64,000 nucleotides of DNA from [Pasteurella] aerogenes (GTDB lineage Bacteria > Pseudomonadota > Gammaproteobacteria > Enterobacterales > Pasteurellaceae), in contig LR134362.1 in assembly GCA_900637275.1 (NCBI GenBank), positions 1-64,000 on the forward strand, given 5' to 3'. Under the pieces are notes generated by a model that saw only the letters and a list, made by a program, of their open reading frames with translations, was not told the DNA's origin and did no database searches. The first letter of the stretch is position 1, and every line of letters begins with the position of its first letter. Positions 46,758 through 54,922 of the stretch are shown here, piece by piece. Both the position numbers and the translations under genes were made by a program.

Positions 46758-48707
46758 ATGTCTTCCATGAAAGCCTTCCTCGGGCCGATGTATCCGATCA
46801 TTATTTTTTTTCTACTGAATTTAATTATTCTCTCGCTTAGTCGAATTGGCTTAGGGCTATGGCAAAGTGAGCGGGTTAATGCGGTTGACGGTTGGGGACA
46901 GCTGTTGCTACAAGGGGTAAGAATTGACGTATCCAGCTTATGTTGGCTGTTTTCCGTGCCGATTGTGGTGGCATTTTTTCTGACTGGTAATCATGCAGTC
47001 GGCAATGCAGCGTTAGTGTTTATTCGCTTGTGGTTAACTATCGCGAGTGTCTTCATTATTTTTATGGAAATTGCTACTCCGGCATTTATTGAAACCTATG
47101 ATTTCCGCCCGAATATTTTATTTGTGGAATATTTGGTCAATCCGAAAGAAGTCTTTACCATGTTGGCGAACGGGCATTTAATCGCGTTAGTAGCAACACC
47201 GATTTTAACCGTCTTATTCGCTACCTTCTTTTGGAAAGTCTCTGGCATCGTGACACAAGATTTGGTGTATCCGAAATGGTATTGGCGTCCGGTTTTTTTT
47301 GTTATTGTCGGACTTTTAACCTTTATTGGCGGACGTTCAACCTTCCAACACCGTGGTATTAATCCCGCAATGGTGGCATTTTCTTCCGATCCTTTAGTAA
47401 ATTCTTTAGTATTAAACTCTGGGTATTCGGTGATTTTTGCAGTGCAACAAATGAAAGATGAAGAAAATTCATCAGAGATTTATGGCAAAATGGAATTAAC
47501 GGAGGTTGTAGATACCTTAAAACAAGCGCGTGGACGTGCTGAAACAGATTATATTTCGACCGCACTTCCAACCTTGACCCATAACCAAGCTACTTATCAA
47601 GGCAAGCCAAAAAATTTAGTCATTATTTTAGAAGAAAGTTTAGGCGCACAATTTATCGGCACATTAGGTGGTAAACCGCTTTCGCCGAATTTTGATGAAT
47701 TAGCGAAAGAAGGTTGGTTATTTGAAAATCTCTATGCCACCGGTACTCGTTCTGTACGCGGTATTGAAGCTGTAACTACCGGATTTACGCCAACGCCGGC
47801 GCGTGCGGTGGTTAAACTTTCCGGCAGCCAGCACGGATTTTTCTCCATTGCTGAATTTTTGGGTAAACAGGGCTACCACACCTCATTTATCTATGGCGGC
47901 GAAAAACATTTCGATAATATGGCAAGTTTCTTCTATGGTAACGGATTTCAACAAATTATCGATCAAGGTGATTATAAAAATCCAAAATTTGTGGCAACGT
48001 GGGGCGTAAGCGACGAAGATTTATTTGATAAAGCGGATGAAACCTTTAAACAGTTACACCAACAAGGCAAACCGTTTTTCAGCCTCGTGTTTACTTCAAG
48101 CAACCATGATCCGTTTGAGTTTCCGGATGGCAAAATTGAGTTATACGATCAACCGAAACAAACGCGTGACAATGCGGCAAAATATGCCGATTATGCCTTG
48201 GGACATTTCTTTAAATTAGCAAAACAGGCAGATTATTGGAAAGATACGGTTTTCTTAGTTATCGCCGATCATGATTCCCGCGTGTACGGTAGCAGTTTGG
48301 TGCCGGTGAAACATTTCCATATTCCAGCATTAATTTTAGGCGACGGAATCGATACAAAACGTGATGCTCGTTTGGTGAGTCAAATTGATATGCCGACCAC
48401 TTTGTTATCCTTGGTTGGTGCGAGTGGCAATTATCCGATGTTAGGCTATGATTTAACCAAAGCCAAAGATCCCAATCGTGCGTTAATTCAATTTGATAAA
48501 ACCTTTGCTTATATGCGTGGTGATCGTGTGGCGATTTTACAACAATCGCAAGATGCCAAAGGCTATATTTATGACCCACAAAGCGGCGAACTTGTTCCGA
48601 CAGATATTCCGGAAGAAATGAAAAAACAAGCGCTAGCGTATGCCTTATGGGGCAGTTATGCCTATAAACAAAAATTGCATAAAATGGATGAAAAAGAAAG
48701 CGATTAG
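46758..48707 (+). CDS. LTA synthase-family membrane sulfatase-fold transferase
   Basis: 649 residues: about five N-terminal transmembrane helices (to about residue 200), then a large periplasmic alkaline-phosphatase/sulfatase domain. Likely metal/nucleophile residues are in LVIILEESLGAQF (Glu) and YATGTRSVRGIEA (Thr), with VIADHDSR (Asp-His) further on. The family transfers phosphoglycerol or phosphoethanolamine from phospholipids. In a Gram-negative the acceptor may be LOS or a periplasmic glycan; this is inference. Stands alone. Confidence 0.8.
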   Translation: MSSMKAFLGPMYPIIIFFLLNLIILSLSRIGLGLWQSERVNAVDGWGQLLLQGVRIDVSSLCWLFSVPIVVAFFLTGNHAVGNAALVFIRLWLTIASVFIIFMEIATPAFIETYDFRPNILFVEYLVNPKEVFTMLANGHLIALVATPILTVLFATFFWKVSGIVTQDLVYPKWYWRPVFFVIVGLLTFIGGRSTFQHRGINPAMVAFSSDPLVNSLVLNSGYSVIFAVQQMKDEENSSEIYGKMELTEVVDTLKQARGRAETDYISTALPTLTHNQATYQGKPKNLVIILEESLGAQFIGTLGGKPLSPNFDELAKEGWLFENLYATGTRSVRGIEAVTTGFTPTPARAVVKLSGSQHGFFSIAEFLGKQGYHTSFIYGGEKHFDNMASFFYGNGFQQIIDQGDYKNPKFVATWGVSDEDLFDKADETFKQLHQQGKPFFSLVFTSSNHDPFEFPDGKIELYDQPKQTRDNAAKYADYALGHFFKLAKQADYWKDTVFLVIADHDSRVYGSSLVPVKHFHIPALILGDGIDTKRDARLVSQIDMPTTLLSLVGASGNYPMLGYDLTKAKDPNRALIQFDKTFAYMRGDRVAILQQSQDAKGYIYDPQSGELVPTDIPEEMKKQALAYALWGSYAYKQKLHKMDEKESD

Positions 48708-48721
48708 TTGATTTAAAGGAG

Positions 48722-48768
48722 AAAAGTGCGGTTGAAAAATCAGAAGTTTTTAACCGCACTTTTGTTTT
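48722..48768. terminator. Inverted uptake-signal terminator
   Basis: AAAAGTGCGGTT (48722-48733) pairs with AACCGCACTTTT (48752-48763), followed by GTTTTT. It serves the LTA-synthase-family gene and perhaps the convergent small gene. Confidence 0.82.
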
Positions 48769-48781
48769 TATCCGCGTTTTG

Positions 48782-49078
48782 TTATTCTACTTTTCCGCCA
48801 AGTTGTCCGATTTTTACGCCAAGAAGCCCGAGTGAAACCGCGTCTAAATAATCGCTTAAGAACTTAAACAATTCGTTTAATTCCGTGAAAGTGCGGTTGA
48901 TTTTTACTTGATCTTCCACTTTGCGGGTAAATTCGTAACTGATGTTATTATCGGCAATATGTGCCGTTAAAGTAATATACACTTTTTCAAAAAAGTGGCT
49001 GTTTGCCCCTTCTTCACCCGGATCGCTTATCCGCACATTCCACGCATGATTAAATAAAATTTCGGTTTTAACTGACAT
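48782..49078 (-). CDS. Conserved small protein of unknown function
   Basis: 98 residues, not recognised. It has no signal peptide, is mildly acidic in the middle (DPGEEGANSHFFEK), has a helical segment FTELNELFKFLSDYLDAVSLG and ends in LLGVKIGQLGGKVE. The reverse strand before ATG 49078 carries GAGGTAATACT, a good ribosome site. It lies 13 bases downstream of the arfA frame on the same strand, though the internal arfA terminator would reduce read-through. Confidence 0.7.
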   Translation of the reverse strand: MSVKTEILFNHAWNVRISDPGEEGANSHFFEKVYITLTAHIADNNISYEFTRKVEDQVKINRTFTELNELFKFLSDYLDAVSLGLLGVKIGQLGGKVE

Positions 49079-49091
49079 AGTATTACCTCGT

Positions 49092-49373
49092 TTAGTCTGT
49101 TTGCATTTTGTTTATTAAGAAAAACCCGATTATTAAATTTCTGAAATCAAAAATCTGATAATCGGGCTTTTCAGCATATTTTATTACATATTTGGCTTTT
49201 CTTTGGTAGCTGCCTTTACCTTTGCGTTTTTTCTCAATGCGTTGACGAAATAAACGATCATGTAATAATGCCTGCAATGCATTATCCTTAATAACGCCGC
49301 GCTGATGTTGATATACTGTTTGTGTTTGTATATCAAGTGGTTGCGGCGAGGCTTGACGATTTTTCTTAGTCAT
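49092..49373 (-). CDS. arfA: Alternative ribosome-rescue factor ArfA
   Basis: Backup to tmRNA that recruits RF2 to ribosomes stalled on non-stop mRNA. The conserved core YQHQRGVIKDNALQALLHD (residues 21-39) and LFRQRIEKKRKGKGSYQRK (41-59) match E. coli ArfA. The frame runs to 93 residues, but a Rho-independent terminator begins at about codon 70 and ends its T-tract at about codon 85, before the stop. The mRNA is therefore predicted to lack a stop codon, so tmRNA activity would tag and destroy the product unless tmRNA is exhausted. Confidence 0.92.
   Translation of the reverse strand: MTKKNRQASPQPLDIQTQTVYQHQRGVIKDNALQALLHDRLFRQRIEKKRKGKGSYQRKAKYVIKYAEKPDYQIFDFRNLIIGFFLINKMQTD
49119..49168 (-). 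terminator. Terminator inside the arfA reading frame
   Basis: On the minus strand CCCGATTAT (49166-49158) pairs with ATAATCGGG (49133-49125). The stem continues after a mismatch with AGATTT / AAATTT, then TTTTTCTT follows. The predicted 3' end falls upstream of the arfA stop at 49092. Confidence 0.85.
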
Positions 49374-49403
49374 AATGTCCTCTCTTTGGGTGAAAATTAA
49401 TAG

Positions 49404-49428
49404 AAACGCTCGTGTTGAGCGAGCGTTA
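49404..49428 (-). terminator. Hairpin between yfgD and arfA
   Basis: AACGCTCG (49405-49412) pairs with CGAGCGTT (49420-49427). On the minus strand it is followed by TCTATTAATTTT, a modest T-rich tail. Probably ends yfgD transcription. Confidence 0.65.
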
Positions 49429-49441
49429 TTATAGATGAAAT

Positions 49442-49792
49442 TTAGAGAATTGCTAAAACATTTTCCGGCGGACGCCCAATTTTTGCTTTGTTGCCATTAA
49501 CTACAATCGGGCGCTCTAATAAGGCGGAATGCTCGGAAATGGCTTGCAGCAATTGTTGTTGCGTAATATTGGGATCATCTAAGTGCAGCGAACGGTAAAG
49601 CTCGTCTTTGGTTCGCATCATGTGGCGGATGTCGTCAATTTGTAATTTTTGCGCTAGGGATTGCAAGTGTTCTACGGAATACTGTTTTTGCAAATACAAT
49701 TCAATTTCGGGTTGAATATGTTGTTGTTCCAGTAAAGCAAGCGTTTCTCGGCTTTTAGAACAACGTGGATTGTGATAGATCGTAATGCTCAT
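49442..49792 (-). CDS. yfgD: ArsC-family thioredoxin-fold protein YfgD
   Basis: 116 residues of the ArsC/Spx family. The active-site cysteine is in HNPRCSKSRETL (C11), and the C-terminal RPIVVNGNKAKIGRPPENVL is typical. Annotated in other genomes as arsenate reductase, but no ars genes are nearby, so the physiological role is open. In E. coli yfgD lies beside perM, as here, but in this window the two are divergent. Confidence 0.85.
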   Translation of the reverse strand: MSITIYHNPRCSKSRETLALLEQQHIQPEIELYLQKQYSVEHLQSLAQKLQIDDIRHMMRTKDELYRSLHLDDPNITQQQLLQAISEHSALLERPIVVNGNKAKIGRPPENVLAIL

Positions 49793-49880
49793 AGAAAAAT
49801 TCCTTTGCTGATATAAATTTTATTCATTTTACCTTATAATCGCTTAAAAATCTTGCGGTTAGAATGAGGGGAAATAAATT

Positions 49881-50957
49881 ATGCTGGAGATGTTGAAAAA
49901 TTGGTACATTCGCCGTTTCACGGATCCGCAGGCGATGGCGCTGTTTGCTATTTTACTGTTTTGTTTTATTGCGATCTATTTTTTCAGCGATATTTTAGCT
50001 CCATTATTAATCGCCATTGTGTTGGCATATTTATTGGAATGGCCGATCCGTATTTTGCATGAAAAATTAAAGTTTCCGCGTATGCTAGCGACGATTTTAA
50101 TTTTAGGTGGTTTTATCGGCGTGGCGTTGCTGATGGCATTGATTATGATCCCGATGTTGGTTAATCAAACCGTGAATTTGTTTAGCGATTTGCCACATAT
50201 GTTTAATAAGTTGAATGAATGGTTATTATCGCTGCCGGAATCTTATCCTGAATTGGTGGATTATCAAATGGTGGATTCGGTATTTAGTACCATCAAGGAA
50301 AAAATATTGGGTGTTGGGGAATCCGCACTAAAACTTTCGGTCAGTTCCTTGCTTAGTTTGGTGACCTTGGGGATTTATGCGTTTTTAGTTCCTTTAATGA
50401 TCTTCTTTTTATTGAAAGATAAGAAGGAGCTGATGAGCTACATCAGCGGTTTCTTGCCGCGTAATCGTGGATTGGCATCTAAAGTTTGGATGGAAATGCA
50501 GGTACAAATCGCCAATTATATCCGCGGTAAATTGTTGGAAATTTTGATTGTTGCTGGGGTGACCTATGCCATCTTTTTATTTTTCGGCTTAAATTATCCG
50601 CTATTGTTGGCGGTTGCGGTAGGGTTATCCGTGTTGGTGCCTTATATTGGTGCTGTTTTGGTAACAATCCCGGTGGTATTGGTGGCGATATTTCAATTTG
50701 GAGTAACACCGACATTTTGGTATTTGTTTATTATTTATGTGATTAGCCAAATTTTGGATGGAAATTTACTGGTTCCATTTTTATTTTCTGAAGCAGTGAA
50801 TTTACACCCATTAACCATTATCATCGCAGTCTTAGTTTTCGGTGGCTTATGGGGATTTTGGGGGGTATTTTTTGCGATTCCGTTGGCGACTTTGGTGAAG
50901 GCGGTGGTAAATGCTTGGCCTTCAAATGAACAATCAATCGTTGTAGATGGAAAATAG
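49881..50957 (+). CDS. perM: AI-2E family transporter PerM
   Basis: 358 residues with about seven to eight transmembrane helices, of the AI-2 exporter (PF01594) family. Family features include the LAPLLIAIVLAYLLEWPI segment and a C-terminal GNLLVPFLFSEAVNLHPLTII loop. Substrate unknown; E. coli PerM is called a permease without a proven solute. GAGGGGAAATAA precedes the ATG. Confidence 0.85.
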   Translation: MLEMLKNWYIRRFTDPQAMALFAILLFCFIAIYFFSDILAPLLIAIVLAYLLEWPIRILHEKLKFPRMLATILILGGFIGVALLMALIMIPMLVNQTVNLFSDLPHMFNKLNEWLLSLPESYPELVDYQMVDSVFSTIKEKILGVGESALKLSVSSLLSLVTLGIYAFLVPLMIFFLLKDKKELMSYISGFLPRNRGLASKVWMEMQVQIANYIRGKLLEILIVAGVTYAIFLFFGLNYPLLLAVAVGLSVLVPYIGAVLVTIPVVLVAIFQFGVTPTFWYLFIIYVISQILDGNLLVPFLFSEAVNLHPLTIIIAVLVFGGLWGFWGVFFAIPLATLVKAVVNAWPSNEQSIVVDGK

Positions 50958-50968
50958 GATAATTATAT

Positions 50969-52507
50969 TTGAAAGGTTTATTTATTCGACTGATTTGTGC
51001 CGTTGGGTTGTTGCTGTGGGCAATTGATATGGTTTTTCCGTGGCAGCGAGTGATGCAAGCGGAGGAAAACCCTTATACCGCGATTCAAACGCGAGGCAAA
51101 TTGGTAGTGGGAACGCTCAATAATCCCGTGTCTTATTTTATCGGTTCAGAGGGAGCGGCGGGACTGGAGTATGAATTAACCAACGCCTTTGCCGATTATC
51201 TTGGCGTAGAATTGGATATTATGCCGATGAGTAGCGCAGAGGAATTATTCTCTGCGCTGGCAAATCACAAAATTGATATTGCAGCAGCAAATTTATTGTA
51301 TCAAAAACAGAAAATTGACAATTTTCAGTTGGGGCCGGCGTATTATTCTGCATCTTGGCAATTGGTTTATCAAAAGGGCAGTTTAAGACCGGCTTCCTTA
51401 GCTGAACTAAAAGGAAAATTAGCTATTCCGAAAGGATCGGAAGTCAATGCGGTATTATCGGAATTAAAGGAAAAATATCCTCATTTGAGCTGGACGCTAG
51501 TGGATCAATCGCAAGAAGAGTTGCTGCTACAAGTGGCGGAAGGCAAGTTAGATTACACGATTGCTAATTCCATTGATGTTTCTATCACGCAGCAAATTAA
51601 GCCACAAATTGCCATTGCATTTGATGTGACTGACGAATCGACAGTGCATTGGTATTTGCCAAATCATGCTTACAGCGAATTGCAGGCGGCATTGTTGGAT
51701 TTTATGAATCAATCTATCGAAAATGGCTTGATTGCGCGTATTGAAGAAAAATATTTCAGCCATTTAGCACAATTTGATTACGTGGATACGCGTTCTTATT
51801 TACAGGCGATTGAAAGCGTGTTGCCGAAGTTTGCGGATTTATTCGAAAAATATCGTGGCGATTTGGATTGGCGATTGTTGGCAGCTATTGCGTATCAAGA
51901 GTCCCATTGGAATCCGGATGCGACCTCGCCGACCGGTGTACGGGGCATGATGATGTTAACCAAAGCCACTGCCGATCGGATGAAAATCAGCAATCGTCTT
52001 GACCCGGAACAAAGTATCAAAGCCGGTTCGGAATATTTGCATTTACTCTTATCACAAATGCCTGATAGTATTATGCAAGAAGATCGAATTTGGTTTGCTT
52101 TAGCAGCATACAATATGGGCTTAGGGCATTTATTGGATGCGCGCCGATTGACGAAAAACTTGGGCGGCGATCAAGATAATTGGTTGGATGTAAAGAAAAA
52201 TTTACCGTTATTAGCGGAGAAACGCTATTATACTAATCTGAAATATGGTTATGCGCGTGGCTATGAAGCCTATCAATATGTGGAAAATATCCGCCGCTAT
52301 ATGAATAGTATCGTGAATTATTATCGGGTTCAGCAAAGTTTGCAGGAAGAAAATGCAACGCTGACAGCGTCTATCAAGGATGAGAAAGCAGATGCGGCTC
52401 CACTTGAGGAACAAAAAACCGTGCCAACAGAAGCTCCGGTCGTGCCAAAGGAACCCGCAGCAAATGAAAATGAGTTAAAAAATAACGACAATAATGAAAA
52501 AGACTAG
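50969..52507 (+). CDS. mltF: Membrane-bound lytic murein transglycosylase F
   Basis: Cleaves glycan strands of peptidoglycan. 512 residues: N-terminal hydrophobic anchor, an SBP_bac_3-like regulatory domain (RGKLVVGTLNNPVSYF to about residue 270), then a goose-lysozyme-like domain with catalytic E311 in YQESHWNP and later AAYNMGLGH. The C-terminal tail is K/E/P/A-rich. Starts at TTG 50969 after AGGATAA, 11 bases after perM. Confidence 0.9.
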   Translation: MKGLFIRLICAVGLLLWAIDMVFPWQRVMQAEENPYTAIQTRGKLVVGTLNNPVSYFIGSEGAAGLEYELTNAFADYLGVELDIMPMSSAEELFSALANHKIDIAAANLLYQKQKIDNFQLGPAYYSASWQLVYQKGSLRPASLAELKGKLAIPKGSEVNAVLSELKEKYPHLSWTLVDQSQEELLLQVAEGKLDYTIANSIDVSITQQIKPQIAIAFDVTDESTVHWYLPNHAYSELQAALLDFMNQSIENGLIARIEEKYFSHLAQFDYVDTRSYLQAIESVLPKFADLFEKYRGDLDWRLLAAIAYQESHWNPDATSPTGVRGMMMLTKATADRMKISNRLDPEQSIKAGSEYLHLLLSQMPDSIMQEDRIWFALAAYNMGLGHLLDARRLTKNLGGDQDNWLDVKKNLPLLAEKRYYTNLKYGYARGYEAYQYVENIRRYMNSIVNYYRVQQSLQEENATLTASIKDEKADAAPLEEQKTVPTEAPVVPKEPAANENELKNNDNNEKD

Positions 52508-52516
52508 AGGTATATT

Positions 52517-52675
52517 ATGCTTAAACGCAAAACATTTTTGAAAAAGAAAAGTACAATTAATAATTTAAATTTATCACAACGTACCGCGCGGATAAGACGC
52601 TTAAAACAGCGCAAAGCCAGATTAGCCGCAAGACATGCGCTACAATTTGTCGTTCAAGATATTTGTAGCCAGTAG
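52517..52675 (+). CDS. Predicted 52-residue basic small protein
   Basis: A short ORF 9 bases after the mltF stop with a good AGAGG ribosome site overlapping that stop. The product begins MLKRKTFLKKKSTINNLNLS and is strongly basic (RIRRLKQRKARLAARHA), ending DICSQ. It is not recognised. The spacing suggests co-translation with mltF, and a nucleic-acid-binding or ribosome-associated role would fit its charge, but this is guesswork. The 222 bases after it hold no gene I can support, only a weak hairpin (52856-52874). Confidence 0.5.
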   Translation: MLKRKTFLKKKSTINNLNLSQRTARIRRLKQRKARLAARHALQFVVQDICSQ

Positions 52676-52897
52676 TAACTGATAAAATTGTGAGTAAATT
52701 GCTTTGCATCAATAGATCAGGCAGTACGATAAAATTCTGTACCGATAACTCAGGTTGCGGTTTAGTCTCACTAGCTAGAGCATCATCGTTTCAACATACG
52801 CAAAAATCGCACAATTACCGCACGCATTGCGTAAGAATTATTAACATAGTAGATAAAACAGTTTTTTACTGTTTGGATTTTCAGAAAAAATAATAAA

Positions 52898-53195
52898 TTA
52901 AAGATGTTCACTTTTCCGTAACCACTCCACAAAAACATTAATTTTTTGATTATGGATATAAGGGGTGACGACATAATATCGCTGTAAACAGTTTTTCTCT
53001 AAAGTGGGAAAGGGAGTAATAAGTTGTTCCGTTTTGAGGTAAGGGGAGATTAAATGTTTTCGACCTATTGCAATCCCGGCATGATTTACGGCGGCAGTTA
53101 AGGCAAGATCGGAACGATCAAAGATCACCGAAGGGATTTGAGCTAACGGGAGGTCATAGTGGAAATAATTAAGCCAACTTTGCCACTCTTCAAAA
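52898..53195 (-). pseudogene. 3' remnant of a LysR-family regulator gene
   Basis: The minus strand encodes a C-terminal LysR effector-domain fragment of about 97 residues: FEEWQSWLNYFHYDLPLAQI, then VIFDRSDLALTAAVNHAGIA and YVVTPYIHNQKINVFVEWLR. The GcvA-like class is suggested by these segments. The N-terminal HTH is missing: reading upstream, the frame enters the truncated hydrolase at about 53195. A GTG at 53128 opens a short frame but is not a real start. Confidence 0.8.
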
Positions 53196-53748
53196 CCGCT
53201 TTAATTCGTGTATCGCTAACTGCTGCATTTAAAGCAAATTCGCCCCAACCGCACACGCCCAAAATGCCGATTTCTTCACGATTAACATTGTCTAACGAAC
53301 CCAAAAAATCCACTGCCGCCGAAAAATCTTCAGTATTGATTTCAGGCGAAGCAGAATTACGTGGCAAGCCCGAGCTTTCGCCTGTAAACGAACCGTCAAA
53401 CGCCAAAGTCACAAAACCACGCTCCGCCAATGTTTGCGCATACAACCCGGAAACCTGTTCTTTGACTGCGCTAAAAGGACCGCCCACCGCAATGGCCGGC
53501 AATTTGCCTTGGGCATTTTTCGGCATATATAAATCCGCAGCCAAGGTAATGCCATAGCGGTTTTTGAAGGTGACTTTGCGGTGTTCCACTTTATCGCTTT
53601 TCGGGAAAACTTTGTCCCATTCTTGGGTTAATTGAATATGCTGCGCAGGTACGTTAATTGCTGTCGCTGAAGTTATCTCTGCCATAACTGCTCCTGAAAA
53701 TAGGGTTGAACTTAAAAATAATGCGGTAGTGAGTTTTTTGAGTTTCAT
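53143..53748 (-). pseudogene. Truncated secreted alpha/beta hydrolase
   Basis: Begins with a signal peptide (MKLKKLTTALFLSSTLFSGAVMA) and shows the hydrolase N-terminal half: NRYGITLAADLYMP, PAIAVGGPFSAVKEQ, and the nucleophile-elbow region GILGVCGWGEFALNAA. Family members run to about 350 residues, while homology stops near residue 184 (DTRIKAV). The last 17 codons are out-of-frame LysR DNA. The usual nucleophile elbow GxSxG appears as GVCGWG. Probably non-functional. Confidence 0.8.
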
Positions 53749-54043
53749 TTTTTGCTCCTAAATTTGTTGTTTGCATGTATTTTAGAAGTGAGATTGCTGT
53801 TTTACAATCAATAAAAATAGAATTATCTATTGCTTAAATGAGAATAATGGAGAAAAAACTGGTTGGATTTTTGGGAGGTTTTGCATTGGTAGAAAATATT
53901 AATCAAGGGATTTTTATTTCTACACCTAGCACGTATTTGCGTGCTAGATTATACATAGTGGAGTGGCTTTGCCGCTCTAATTGGCAAGCCCAAGGGGTTA
54001 AATTATGCCTACTTTCACATATTTAATCGGAAAAGAAAAAACA
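53749..54043. other. 295-base intergenic region with a LysR-type promoter copy and hairpins
   Basis: Holds no credible gene. It contains a 46-base segment (53804-53849) matching the regulator/oxidoreductase promoter at 59707-59752, and an inverted repeat CTAGCACG-TATTTG-CGTGCTAG (53926-53947) followed by GAGTGGC-TTT-GCCGCTC (53961-53977), one mismatch. The ORF from 53838 to 54026 is unlike any protein I know. Confidence 0.6.
53804..53849. repeat. LysR-type promoter segment, copy 1
   Basis: Identical to copy 2 (59707-59752) over its first 21 bases, ACAATCAATAAAAATAGAAT plus T, and again over AGAATAATG at the same 37-base spacing; six mismatches in 46 bases. It lies just upstream of the truncated hydrolase, on its divergent side. 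Confidence 0.8.
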
Positions 54044-54838
54044 ATGAAAAAATCGCCCGCACTTTTTGTCGGACATGGCAACCCGATGAATGCGTTAGAT
54101 CCGCAAAATATCTTTAATCAAGGTTTTCAGCAAATCACAGCAACTTTTGAAAAACCAAAATTGATTTTATGTATCTCTGCCCATTGGTATAGCGCAAAAT
54201 TGCAAATCATGGAAGCGGAAAATCCACCGATGATTTACGATTTTCACGGTTTTCCGCCGGAATTAAGCGAGATTGTGTATCCGGCGAAAGGCGATCCGGC
54301 ATTTGCTCAACACATTCAAACGTTGCTTGCGCCCGAACAGGTGGAAATTAATCCGACCCGTGGTTTTGATCACGGCGCTTGGGCGGTGTTGAAATATCTT
54401 TATCCGCAGGCGGATATTCCCGTGGTTCAGCTTAGTTTGGATCGCACTAAATCGCCGCAATGGCACTATGAATTAGCGCGAAAATTACGCCCACTACGTG
54501 AACAAGGTGTATCGATTTTAGGTAGTGGCGATATTGTACATAATTTAAGAGCGATCAGCTGGGAGCATATCGATCAAGTGGGCGCTGGATATGATTGGGC
54601 GTATCAGTTCAGAGATGAAATCAATCAAGCCATGCATGAACATAACGATGAGGCGTTAATTCATTTTGAGCAGTTTGGCGAAAGCGCTACGCTTTCCGTG
54701 CCAACGCCAGACCATTATTTGCCGCTGCTTTATGTGATGGCGCAACGTGATGAAACTGATGAGATCGCTTTGTTTAATGATGAACTGATTGCCGGTTCAT
54801 TAAGTATGACATCGGTGTTGGTTCGGGCGAAAAGTTAG
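54044..54838 (+). CDS. ygiD: 4,5-DOPA-extradiol-type dioxygenase YgiD
   Basis: 264 residues of the LigB/DODA family. Non-haem metal ligands are suggested by LFVGHGNPMNAL (His about 12), ISAHWYSA (His about 46) and GFDHGAWAVL (His about 110). E. coli YgiD opens the DOPA ring in vitro, and the natural substrate is unknown. ATG 54044 lies after GGAAAAG; the longer frame from 54005 is not needed. Confidence 0.88.
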   Translation: MKKSPALFVGHGNPMNALDPQNIFNQGFQQITATFEKPKLILCISAHWYSAKLQIMEAENPPMIYDFHGFPPELSEIVYPAKGDPAFAQHIQTLLAPEQVEINPTRGFDHGAWAVLKYLYPQADIPVVQLSLDRTKSPQWHYELARKLRPLREQGVSILGSGDIVHNLRAISWEHIDQVGAGYDWAYQFRDEINQAMHEHNDEALIHFEQFGESATLSVPTPDHYLPLLYVMAQRDETDEIALFNDELIAGSLSMTSVLVRAKS

Positions 54839-54850
54839 TGGCGAGCCGAT

Positions 54851-54917
54851 AAAGTGCGGTCGAATTTCGGTGAGTTTTTTTATTGGCAAAAACTTCTTAA
54901 AATCTGACCGTACTTTT
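54851..54917. repeat. 67-bp palindromic repeat, copy 1
   Basis: Imperfect uptake-signal arms AAAGTGCGGTC and GACCGTACTTTT enclose an inner hairpin GAGTTTTT...AAAAACTTC. A second copy with about nine differences lies at 56871-56937. It sits between convergent ygiD and the GlxA-type regulator, so it may act as a terminator. Confidence 0.8.
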
Positions 54918-54922
54918 AGCTT

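Noticed and set aside
49442..49792. yfgD as part of an arsenic-resistance system
   Set aside because: No arsB or arsR nearby; the perM neighbour points to the housekeeping yfgD locus.
52690..52893. 67-residue ORF after the small basic gene
   Set aside because: No ribosome site, no recognisable features, contains a hairpin.
53838..54026. 62-residue ORF before ygiD
   Set aside because: Spans the palindrome region and lacks homology I can recognise; probably chance.
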